A stretch of DNA of 64,000 nucleotides from Delphinus delphis (lineage: Eukaryota > Chordata > Mammalia > Artiodactyla > Delphinidae). Positions 11,301 to 23,300 of this stretch are shown in pieces (the first letter of the stretch is position 1; each line of letters opens with the position of its first letter). The notes under the pieces were generated by a model, which was not told the DNA's origin, did not search any database, and was given only the letters and a program-made list of their open reading frames with translations. The position numbers were made by a program, and so were the translations under genes. The stretch is from positions 54,839,600 through 54,903,599 of the forward strand of contig NC_082702.1 in NCBI RefSeq assembly GCF_949987515.2, read 5' to 3'.

Positions 11301-14300
11301 TGGCCAGCTGTGTGACCTGGGGCAAGTGCCTTTAATATTTCTGTGTCTGTTTCCTCATCTGTAAAGTGGGTAAATAATAGCAGTGAGGGTTCTGCTGAGA
11401 ATTCCGTGAAACTCAGTATGTGAGGACCTAGCACGGCGTTGGCACGCAGTGGGAGCTTAATAAATGCTGCCTGCCCTGCAGTGATTGTGAATCAACCTGC
11501 CCGAGTTCCGACCCTGACGCTTCCCCATATGCTGAGTATACGCCTCAGTTTCCTCACCTGTACAATGGGGTCAGCAGGTGTAACTACAGGGGAGCGATGG
11601 ATGCTACCTCAGGGGACCCTCAGGGAGCAGTGCTGGGGCGGCTGCTTCCTCTTAGGAACCTGCCAGTTGTTTGCCCCCATTCCCCCCACCGCCCCCCCCT
11701 CCCTCCCTAGAAATGATGGCGCTGCTGCGGGAGGGTTTCTTGCTTGCGGACCTTTAGACCCCAGTTAGATCCTGAACTCCTTGGGGGCAGGGACCGGCTC
11801 GTAGGTTTCTTTTGCATCCGCCTCAGCATCACACCTAAAGCATCATCAGTGTGTGAGTGAATCGAGGGTGGGAAGGAGGGAGGAAGCAGGAAAGACCAAA
11901 AATAAAAGTAATGATAAAACCAAGCGATCAGCGTCGCCGAGCAGAGCACCCACAGATGTGGTCTCATCTGCTGCCTCCGCAAACCCCCGCAGCGGGCACT
12001 TAACTTCTGGGCCCATTTCACAGGTGAGGAAGACGGAGGCTCAGAGAGGTCATTTTCCTGTATGATGACACAGCTACAGGGGTCCAAGCCAGACTCATCT
12101 AATTCCCACACCTGAGCTCAAATCCCTGACTGTTGAAGTCACGGCCTCAGTGCTGTCCATCTTGGTACACTTGAAGGTGGGATGTAACCCCTAAGTTCTC
12201 GCCCCAAAGGAAGAGGAGGCATTAGCTGGGCAAGGAGAGGGAAGAGTTCTGAGTGCAAAGCACAGTGTGCGGAAGGCTCCAAGGCGAGGAGGAGTTTGGG
12301 GTCCTAGCAAACCTTCCAACACTGACCCCAGACTTATATTCTGGATGCATTATTTTGGCTTCCGGAGGGAGGAGTGTAATATGACCCTTCTCCGCCGGTG
12401 GCCTTGGGCAAACCTTTAATTCTCTGAGCCTCGGGGGGCCTCGTCTTTAGAGTGTGGATAAAATAGGACCTGCCCCTCCTGGACTCACGTGACCGAAGGC
12501 GTGTACAGATGCTGGGGGAAAGGTACAGCATTAAACAAACACGAAGGGACAGCTCCACATCAGTGCAGGCCACCTGGCCTGCGGAGCCACCTTCACAGGG
12601 ACACTGTGCAGGTTGTTAAACGCCTAGAAGGATGAGGATGCCTGGCACGTGGTGGACCGCCAGTAAGAGATGCCCGTCACTGTCACGCCTCCATCATTCT
12701 CAGCATCACAGCTTTCAATCAACCACAACAAAAATGAACTGAACACCGGCTCTACACTAGGCACGGTCGTAGGTGCTGGGGACACAGGTGGGAAGAAGAC
12801 CGAGTCCCTAGGAGGACACGTTGTAGCAGGGAGAAAAACAGTAAACCGAGCAGTGAATCAATACACTGTCCTCCCAGGGTGACCAGAGGTTTGGAGCTAT
12901 GTAAGGCAGGCAGAGGGGAACGGGGAGCATCAGCTACGGGCGCATGTGAGCAGAGACCTGGACCAAGTGAGGGCTGGAAGCAGCCCGGCATCTCAGGAGG
13001 GAGACACAGCCTGTAAAGGCCCGGAGGTGGGACCTCAGGCCAGGGCGCTGGCCAGGAATGAGCAAGGGGAGAGTGGTGGGACGACAGGAGGGAGGCCAGA
13101 GAAGTGGAGGGGCAGGGGCATGGGGCCAGCTGGGGTCTGACCTTTAGCCCAAGGACTTTGGCCTTTAACCTTTAACCCCCGTGGGCTGGGAAGGTGATCT
13201 ATTTATTTCGTTTATAAAAGTCCGTCCGTTTTTTCTCAGAACACCAGGAAACATCCTTTGTTTAGGACCCTCTGTGAGCATCACCTTGCATGACATGAAA
13301 TATTTTTCAAAACATTTAATCCTTTAATCTGGGCCCCTCCGTGAAATCGGTTCTTTATCACCCAGGACCATCTGTTGTTCCGGCAGCACCATAAATCACT
13401 GGGGCATTTGACTTCTAAGGCGCTTATCTCTTTTGTTTTCTCCAAATTCTGAGAACCGACATTTGAATTTTCCCTGGAGAGGGCCCCTGTTAGGGGCTGC
13501 TCTTAGGAAGTCACCCACCTGGGAGGCCTTGGAGGTGGGTGGAAAGCGTTTCCCGTCTGATCTCCAGGTTCTGTTAAATTTTATAAATGAGGCTTGATGT
13601 GAAAACAGGCTGGGCGGAAAAACCAGCCGTCCCTTCCCAGCCACGCACAGGCATCCTCCCTCACCCTCCGAAGGAGGCCAGGGCAGCTGTCACCTCCAAT
13701 TAGGATTCAAATGGCGGGGCCCCAACGTGGGTCCGATGTTGCTAATTCTTAAGAAAATGAACTGAGTTAATGGTGCGGGATTATGTGCCCTGCCTGCATC
13801 TTGGAAATTATTCCTGAGGATACAGGAATTTGGGGCACCCAGCCGAGCAGAGGATGGCAAAAAGGCTGAACCAGGAGTTAGAAGATCCAGGAGTTACAAG
13901 ATTGCCCCTTTATTTTGGCTTCGTTTCCGCCAAATGTTGGCTTTGTATTCATTTTTGCTTTTCACAAATTAAATGATTTATATAAGGGAGAAAAGATGAA
14001 CTCTCTGGGTACAAACTACTATACACAAAATGGATAAGCAACAGGGGTCTACTGTAAAGCATGGAATTATATTCAATATCTTGGAATAACCTATAATGGA
14101 AAATAATCTGAAAAAATATATACGTATAACTGAATCACTTTGCTGCACACCTGAAATTAACACAATATCGGAACTCAACCCTGCTTCTATTTAAAAAAAA
14201 AAAAGGAATTCGCTGGCTGAAGCAGGGAGGGCCAGGAGCCCCACCCTCCCCAGACTGCACCCCTCCCGCGCTCCACTTGGTCACGGTTTCCTCCCCACCC

Positions 14301-17300
14301 CCCACCCTGCCCAGTCTTAGCCCCTGGTTGGGGGGAGGGGTCCCTGGGAGGTAGTTTGAGAACCACTGGTCCTTGTGATTGCACGCATCGGCAGATGCGT
14401 CTGGTCGGGACCTGTTCTCTGTGACCCGACGCCCCCTACTGGGCACTGGGAGCAGCGCGTGGAGTTTGCAGCCACCGCAATAGCTGTGGCGGAAGGACGT
14501 TCATACATCCTTGACCTTTGAGGGCATATAGCATTGTGTAGCTTGCCTTTTATTTATTTATTTACTAACATATAAGGTTTTTCCTGTCCTTAATCATTCT
14601 TCTTAAGTACTTCTACCTTTTAAGTTTTTTAATTGTCTTCTTTAACTTGAAAAAAAACTCAATGTGTTCATGGCAATATATATATATTGGAACCTGTGCA
14701 AAAGAGCATGCAATAAGGGAAAAAAAGTGTACAATAAGGAGCACTCTCCCTTGGCTTCAGAACCTAATTCTTCTCTCCAGAGGCAATCTTTGACCAACAG
14801 CTGCTGTGTATTCTTGTATATCCTTCCAAAGATGTTCTAGGCCTGTTAAACATATGCATATTACATGTGTGTGCATATGAATATTTGAAAACATAGGTGA
14901 AGAGCAGACAGACTGTTCTATATCTTAATTCTCTTCATGAACCACCGTCTCTTGGGGATCTCTCATCAGCAGGTTTAGTGGCTGCGTGCTACTCCAGTCT
15001 GCAGATGTGTATTATTTGCTTGGACAGTACAAGGTGCAGGATTTTGCAATACATATATGTTGGGGGAGATCGGGGGGTCAGTGGGTAAAGCATTTTAGAT
15101 GGGTGGAGCGGTTCAGGCATAAGCCGAAGGCGGGGCAAGCCGGGGTGGTTTTTCCCCCAAAGAACCTACTCTGTATCTAACTCTGCGCGTGAGTGTGCAC
15201 GTGTGTGTGCGCACACCTGTGTCGGGATGTGTAAGACCTGCCCTCCATACACCCCACCTCCATATTCAGAAGCAGAACAGTGTTCCCGGCATAGATGGGG
15301 TCTGGTGTGACTTGAACTCTCCCAACCCCGCCTCTAAAATGCTTATTTTATTGGTAATGCGTCCACACTTCCTATATGTTAAATAGGATATCTTTTTTTT
15401 GTTTTGTTTTGTTTTTTTTGCGGTACGCGGGCCTCTCACCATTGTGGCCTCTCCCGCTGCGGAGCACAGGCTCCGGACGCGCAGGCTCAGCGGCCGTGGC
15501 TCACGGGCCCAGCCGCTCCGCGGCATGCGGGATTCTCCCGGACCGGGGCACGAACCCGTGTCCCCTGCATCGACAGGCGGACTCTCAACCACTGCGCCAC
15601 CAGGGAAGCCCAGGATATCATATTTTTAACTCTTTCTGGAAACATAGTACCAGAAAGTGTGAAAATCCTGAGTTCAGCTCCATGAATCCCCACAAAACGA
15701 ACACACCATGGAACCAGCGCCCAGATCAGGAAGCAGAACGGGGCCGGCCCCCAGGGACCCCAGACCCCCTTCAGGTCACCACCCACCAGGGGACCACGCT
15801 CCTGTTCTCACACCAGACATCAGCTTTGCCTGTTTTTGAACGAAAACTGTAGATGGATTCATACTATATGTTCTCTTGTGAGCTGACTTCTTTTTTTTTC
15901 TCGGTGTTATGCCTGTGACGTTTATCCAAGCCGTTTGCTAGGTGAATTTATTCATTTTGTGCGTGATCTGTAAATTCTCAAAGCTCTATATAAACAGATG
16001 AATTATAAGAAGTATATAAATATGTGTGTGTATCTATTGTGTTTGTATACATATATATACCGTATTTTATATGTAAATACATACATATATGTACATACAT
16101 ACATATAAACATCAGGATGGACGCTTAACATACAACTCTTATCCAGATTCATTTCCCCTTTTTGCTGCTGATGGGCTTACAGTCATTTCAGTTTGGGGCT
16201 ATTACAAAGAGAAACAGCAGCCTTTCATCCTCAGAGCAACCCGCTGAGGCTGGTTCTGCTGTGATCACGCGAGGACGCGGCGGCTCAGAGAGGCCCAGCG
16301 ACTCGCCCACGGCGCACAGCACCCGCCCCGTCCCGCTAACGCCCCCTCTTCCCGCAGGCCGAGGAGGCTGGCGGCCCCCGACAGGCGCGAGCCGACCGCT
16401 GCCCGCCGCCCCCGCGCTCGCTGCCCCCCGGCGCCTGCCAGGCGGCGCGCTGCCAGGCTGACTCTGAGTGCCCGCGGCACCGGCGCTGCTGCTACAACGG
16501 CTGCGCCTACGCCTGCCTGGAGGCCGTGCCGCCCCCGCCAGGTAGGTGCTCCAGGCCGGGGGAGACGCGGTGGGGGGGGGGGGGCGCGGGGAACTGTCCT
16601 ACCCAGCGCTGCCCGACTGGAGGAACAGCTGGGCTTAAACCTGGACCACCTGGGCGGGCCGCCCTGTGAGATGGGAACATAGCGCTCCTGGAGCAAGCAT
16701 CCAGCTGCATGCACTGAGCGCCTGCTGTATGCGGGGCTCGCCACTGCGGGCAGAGAACTGCAGTCCAGGGGCCGCCCGTTAAAAGGAAAATACCCCTCTT
16801 ATGAAGATGGGGGAGATTTCTCATAAAAAATCCAGATTTCCAGCTTTTCCTTTAAAAAAAAATTTTTTTTAATTTTATTTATTTTTGGATGTGTTGGGTC
16901 TTCCTTGCTGCGCGCGGGCTTTCTCTAGTTGCGGCGAGCGGGGGCTACTCTTCCTTGCTGTGCGCGGGCTTCTCACTGCGGTGGCTTCTCTTGTTGTGGA
17001 ACAGGGTCTCTAGGGCGTGGGCTTAGTTGCTGCGCCTCCTGTGCGATCTTCCCGGAGCAGGGGTCGAACCCCTGTGCCCTGCATTGGCAGGCGGATTCTT
17101 AAGCACTGCGCCACCACGGAAGTCCTCCAGCTTTTCTTAAAAATCCTGGACCGCATTCCCTGGGCCACCATCTGCTGGAGCCTCAGGTGCCCCTAGAGGG
17201 CAGCGGGGGTGGCCTCCAGGTTTCCAGGGACCCCACAAGGCCCACTTCACTCATGACGCCTGGCCGTGGGGGTATTTGAGATGGAGACCTGACACCTTAG

Positions 17301-20300
17301 CGATCCAGGTGGGCATGCAGACTCCTGGGTTCAATCAAATCCACTGGCTAGCTGGTCACCAACTTAAACCCCCACTTGTAAAGCAGGGCTGAAAGGAGAA
17401 TGTGCGGCTCACGCAGAGTGCCGCATCCGGAAGTGCTCAGCCCCGCCTCCGGCTAGGAGCAGAGAATCAGTAGGATGTTTGTTGCATCTGAACGGGGATT
17501 CTCTTTGGGAGACACAGGCCTCAGGGGTTCATCTGTGGAGGGAAGGAGTTTCAGATCCCTTCTGGAGAGGTTTGGGAGGGGAGGGAAGGGAGCCTGGGGG
17601 GAATACAGGGTGGGGCTGATTATGGGCAGCTGAGTGGAGAAAAGGTGCCCTAGAAGTTTCCTCTGCTCCCAGCCTCCAGGGGCTGAGCCTTTGGAGGACT
17701 GCAGCCTGTTAGGACTGCACTGTCCGCCAGAGGCTGTGGTCCCCCGGGCCTTCATTACTACCCCCTCCTCAAGGCCAAGGCAAGAACGAACACACTCAGT
17801 TCTCTTTGGGGTGAGGTCACAGCGACGACAAGGGACTCGGCACCCTTAATAATGCTCATAATTACAGTCTGTGCTGCCTTTGAGCACTGCCTCATGGCCA
17901 CGCTGGCTCCTACAGGGCCTTTTATGAGAAAGACAAAATAGCACCCCTTCCTCTTGGAGGAAGCACGTAAAAGTATGCCCATCTGGTTGGACAAGTCAAA
18001 AAGGTGCCCCTTCCTTTGGACTGAGACAGGGCATAGGGACTCCAACCTTACTTGCTGCCTAGAACAGGTGCTTCTGAGCAGTGCACAAACTGTACAACTG
18101 ACCATGACATTCCAAATAGCCTTTCCTTACACCATCTAATTTAATGCTCCCATGGGGTAGAGAGACCACTATCAGCCCTGTTTTACAGCTGAAGACACGG
18201 GAGCTCAGAGAAGCTGAGTATGTTGCCCAAAGTCACACAGCAGGCAGAGCTGGCATTTCCATTTAGTCTTCTGACTGTGGAGAAGTGTCCACTGCCTTAG
18301 GCTCTGAGTGTAGGGTTACGGGGCCCCAGGCTCATTTGTGGGATCCCTCACAGCCCAGAACATCCTTCCCCCAGACAGCCACACAGCTCACTTCCTCACC
18401 TCCTTCAGATCTCAGGCAGAGGTGGTTACTTTCTCAGGGAAATTTCCCTCTCTAAATGGTAATCTTTCCTCTGGCCATTGCTAACTGCCTTCTGGCTTAA
18501 GCTTTCTTTATAGCCCAGTCTAGAATATTGTGTTTCATTTGTTTCCTGACCATTCCCCTGACTTGAAGGTCAGCCCCATGAGGCAGGAGGTTTGGTTTGT
18601 TTCATTCACTGCTGTATCCCCACTACCTGAAATAGTCTCTGGACTCATAAAAGGTACTCGATGAAGAACAGATGAAGCAATGAAGGCCTAGCTTTCACTG
18701 GCCAACGGGAAGAGCCGACAAAATATTAGTCATAATAAGAATTACGATAATAATATCTAGAACAAGGTTCCTCGCCCTCGGCACTCTTGACGTTTGGGCT
18801 TGGGTAATTCTAGTTGGGGTGGGCGGTGGGGCGCTGACCTGGGCAGTGTAGATTTTGAGCAGCATCCCTGGCCTCCACCCACTAGGTGGCAGTGGTGGCC
18901 CCACCCCACACTGGGACAACCAAAAATATCTTTAGACTTCACTAGATGTTTCCTCGGGGCGGGGGCACAATCGCTCCAGATTGAGAACCGCACATCTAAC
19001 ATGACTTGAAATGCACCGGGCCCTGTTCTAAGCAGCTTACACACTTCCTTGCAGGCAGCCTGTGGGTCTCCTCCAAAGCAGACCCCGAGATAAGGTCTTG
19101 AGTGAGGGGAGTTTATTTAGCAGGTGACCCCAGGAAGTTCTAGTTGGGGAGCAGAGAGGCGAGACCCTGGGCCTCCAGGCCTTTAGGGCCTGCATATTGA
19201 TGGGAGACCTTGACCAAATTTCAGTATTCCAAAAAGTATAGCAAAATGTGTACGTTTCCCTGTACTGGAAAAATTAATACATTTCCTGTTTAGTAAAAAA
19301 TAACATTGAAAATACATTTTCTGACATTAAGTCCGAGGCAGTGGGGAAAAGGAGGGAAGAACCAGGAGATTGGAAATAGAGGCTCTGGAACCACATCTCA
19401 CCCCTCTCGTGTGGAAGTTGTAAACTGCTGGTTCTGCTGTTTCCCTTTCCACACTGAGAGCAACCTTCTTATAACCATATTGTGCTCTTTTAAAGAAAGA
19501 GCTAACTGGTATTTTTACCAATCCCTATCTAGGTACTTTCAAAGGCACTGGACAGCACATCAATCTCTTTATTTTGGAGTCAGACTAAAGCAGAGGTCAT
19601 AAACGATTGTGATCCCAGACCAGTTTTATTTAATCTCCAAAGTACTTAAAATTAAAAAAAATTATTTGTCAACATTTAAAGCCAAGAGTTTATATTTTTT
19701 AAAATATAGACCTAAAGTTTAAAAAAACACACACACAAAAACCACCCAGAAGTTCTGGGAACAGCTGGCCAGAGCTGACCAGCCGCTGACCCACTGAGGC
19801 AGGAACACTCTCCTGTTGGCCGTGAGCCTACCCAGCCTACCGTCCTCCTTTATGTTACCTATCTGTCTCCAGAGGCATTTGGGTTTTCAATCCCTGTTTG
19901 GGGTTTTGAAGACCGTCCAGTCTACTACATGGTCACTCTTCCTGTTAAAAATGTGTTGGTTAGAGAACAGGCCATGATGCTGTAACAAAAAGACCCACAA
20001 ACTCAGGGGCCCAACCTATTAGACATTTACTTCTCCCTCGGTTAAAAGGCCGGAGTCGACAGGTGGTCCATGACAGGCAGGTGGCCCCGCTCCAGTCACC
20101 CAGGGACCCAGGTTCCCTCTGTCTCGTTGCTCCACGTGGTGGCTCCCAGTCTGCAGGAAGCTGGAAAGAGAGAGGGAGGGGAGCCGACAGGTAACCATAC
20201 CAGTGAAAGCTGGGATGTGGCGTGGTTACTTCTGCTCATATCCAATTGGCCAGAACTCAGTCACATGGCACACCTTGCTGCATGGGAGGCTGGGAAATGT

Positions 20301-23300
20301 AGTCTCCAGCTTGGCCAGCCAGTGCCTAGCTGAAACTCAGGAGTTCTGTTACTAAAAGGAAGGGATGAACTTTTGCTGGGGAACCGAGTTGTTTCTCCTG
20401 CGGGGAGGCTCTGTGTTTCATCATGAGATGTAGGCTCCGCATCCCCAGAGGCTGGGGCATTTCTCAGCTGCCTGAGGAGGGCCTCGATTTAACCATCTAT
20501 TATCTTGTCAGTTTTAGACTGGCTAGTGCAGCCGAAACCTCGATGGCTTGGGGGCAACGGCTGGCTCCTGGACGGCCCTGAGGAGGCATTGCAAGGTACC
20601 TGCAGGGTGATGCCCAACCCGACAGCAGAGCCAGGGTCCCCCCTTCTCAGGTGCCCCCAGAAAACTGAGAACCAGGGTCAGCCTCTGCTCCGGCAGGCTG
20701 CCTGTCGTCTAATACCTGGCCCACTTGGACCCTCCCCACCCCGACACGGAAGGGGGTGGCTGGGGCTTGGCCAGGCTCTCAGAATCCGCAGAACAGTGTG
20801 GGGTTTGACTGTCCCTGGCAACGGGGCCTCCTCCCTGGGTGGAGAATTCAGAGGGAGGGGGCTTGGGGTTTTCAGATCCCTCAAGTCACCATAAGGGGTT
20901 CACTGTTCCCTGCTGACGAGGCCTCCTTCCGGGGTGGGTGGAGAACAGTTTCTGAAAGGAATGGCAGGAGGCCCAGGGGCCTGGACCACTGTGGGGGTGC
21001 GGCTGTGCGGGAGCACCTTTGCGTTTGTGCAGCTGTGCTTGTGACCCTACGTACATCCGAGTGCGTGACCGTGGCTGTCAGGGTGTGCGGCTGTGCGTGA
21101 AGCCAGCTGGCTGTGCTTGTGGCCGTGTGTCTGAGAACTTGTGCATCCGTGTTCGTGCAGATGTGTGCGACTGTAGGGGTGTGTGTGTGTGTGCAGGATT
21201 TGTGTGCGTGTGAACGTGGGTGTGGATATGGCTGTGTGTGTGTGTGTATACGTGTGTTAGGACTTGTGGGACGGCGAAAATGTGTGTATGTGATATGTGT
21301 GTGTATAGGATCTTGGTGGGTAAACATGTATGTACGTGTGATTATAAGCACGAGCACATGTGTTTCACTGTGTGGGGATGAACATACATGTAGTGGGTTG
21401 GCCAAAAAGTTCGCTCGGTTTTAAGTAAAAATTGACGTTTTTCATTTTCACAAAGAACTTTTCTGGAACAACGCATTCGCTAACCGAACGAACTTTTTGG
21501 CCAACCCAATATGCATGTCACGATGCATGCATGCGAGGGCATGTTTGGGATCATGTGACTCTGGGCTGCCCCCGTGTGCATGTGTGTGTGCAGAGACCCC
21601 AGGCACAGCGTGCAATCTGGGGTGCCGATGAGAGGCGGCCCCTCTGCCCCCATGGGGGCCACCCCTGAGCCCCCCGCGTGTGTGTCCCCCGCAGCAGAGG
21701 CCTGCAGCACCACAGAGGACGGGGCCGAGCCACTCCTCTGCCCCTCAGGCTATGAGTGCCACATCCTGAGCCCGGGTGACCTGGCTGAGGGCATCCCCAA
21801 CAGCGGGCAGTGTGTCAAGCAGCGCCGGCCGGCAGGTGAGTGTGGACACAGAGCCCCACCCCACTCTCCCCGGAACCCCCCACGGGAGACCCGTCCCAAA
21901 GGAAGCCCCCGCCCCTGAGCCTGGCCACGCCCTCCTCCTGTCCCCTCTCTGCCCTGCTCCTCTGCACCTTCTCCCTCCTCATGTGAGCAGGATGCGGGCA
22001 AACCCCAGCTCGGCCACCTCCTGCCTGGCTGACCTTGGGGTCAGTTGTTTCAAATCTCTGAGCCTCGGTTTTCTTATCTGTAAAATGGGGCCACTTCATG
22101 CTGGGTTATGGGGATTAATTGAAATCATACGTGTGATGCCAGAGCAGAGACTAAAGGTGCTCAGTAAAAGGTGGATAATTTGTATCTATCTGTCCCTTTT
22201 AAACTGCACAGAATTTGAATTGTCTGAGAACCCGTAACTTCTCTCTGCTAGGACTGTTCAGTGTGACTTAATTAGTATTTGTCTTTGGAGACAAGGCAAT
22301 AAATAGTTCAGTGAAGGGCCTGAATAGTGGGGTTTTAGTTTGCATACTTTTCCCCAGGGGGGCAAGGACGGCAGAGGAGGGACTGCTGAGGGTACCTAAA
22401 AGCCACTCCTGCCTCATGCAAGGTGTAAGGTGGAGAGGCTAGGCATGGAATTTGCCAGAAATGTGTGGCAAACGAAGAATCGGGAACTCCAGGGAGATGG
22501 AGGGTAACCATGTCAAAGCTGAGCTTATTGGAACTTTGAGACCATGCCCTCCAGGGCCCACGTCCCCACTTTAGCATCTCTTAGTCCTAATAGCTGAGGA
22601 TAGCACCTCGGTCAAAATCGAGGATAATCACAGCGACCTTACCGGCCCAGAGAACCCATCACATGCGCTATCTGGCAAAGCACTTCTTTTTCCTCATTTG
22701 AGAATTTATCTCTCTGAGGCGTTTCAAGAAAGACATAGATGTTAAATCTGTCATGCATTTAGCGTCAGCGTCATTGCAAGTAATAAAATTAGGAGACGTG
22801 GAACTGTCTCAGGAATCCTGGTTCCTGGAATTCTGAGCTTTGAAAAGAATTACTTATAAAAGGATTGGAACCAACCAGGAATCTGAGATTTCTCCTACAT
22901 TCCACTTGCTCTTTAGGGTTATGAGTAGGTTCTCCAGCCAGACAGCCAGGGTTCCAGTGGCCACTTGGCCCCTTGCTGCTGTGTGTGGCAAATCGCCCAG
23001 CCTTTTCAGGCCTCGCTTTCCTTACCTGTAAACAGGGCTAATAGTAGTTAAGCTACTTCATGGACTCTTTGAGGAGCCAGTGAGTTAATCCATGTAAATA
23101 AACCGTGTCTGTAGTTTCTCAAGCACAGAACCGAATCCCTTCTGTTGGCACCACTGCTGTCTGTAGACACCACAGTGGACGGAGTACGCAGGTGGACGGG
23201 ATACGCCGTCCTTCGGACGTACAACCCCAAGAACAGGCCAGCCTGTAGGAACCCGCTGGAAGGAGCAGCTTTTTCCAAAAGAGCTGGGGATGGTGGGGGT

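Noticed and set aside
20881..21405. Long His/Thr-rich and Cys/Val-rich frames
   Set aside because: They come from the GT/CA tract in intron 3, not from coding sequence.
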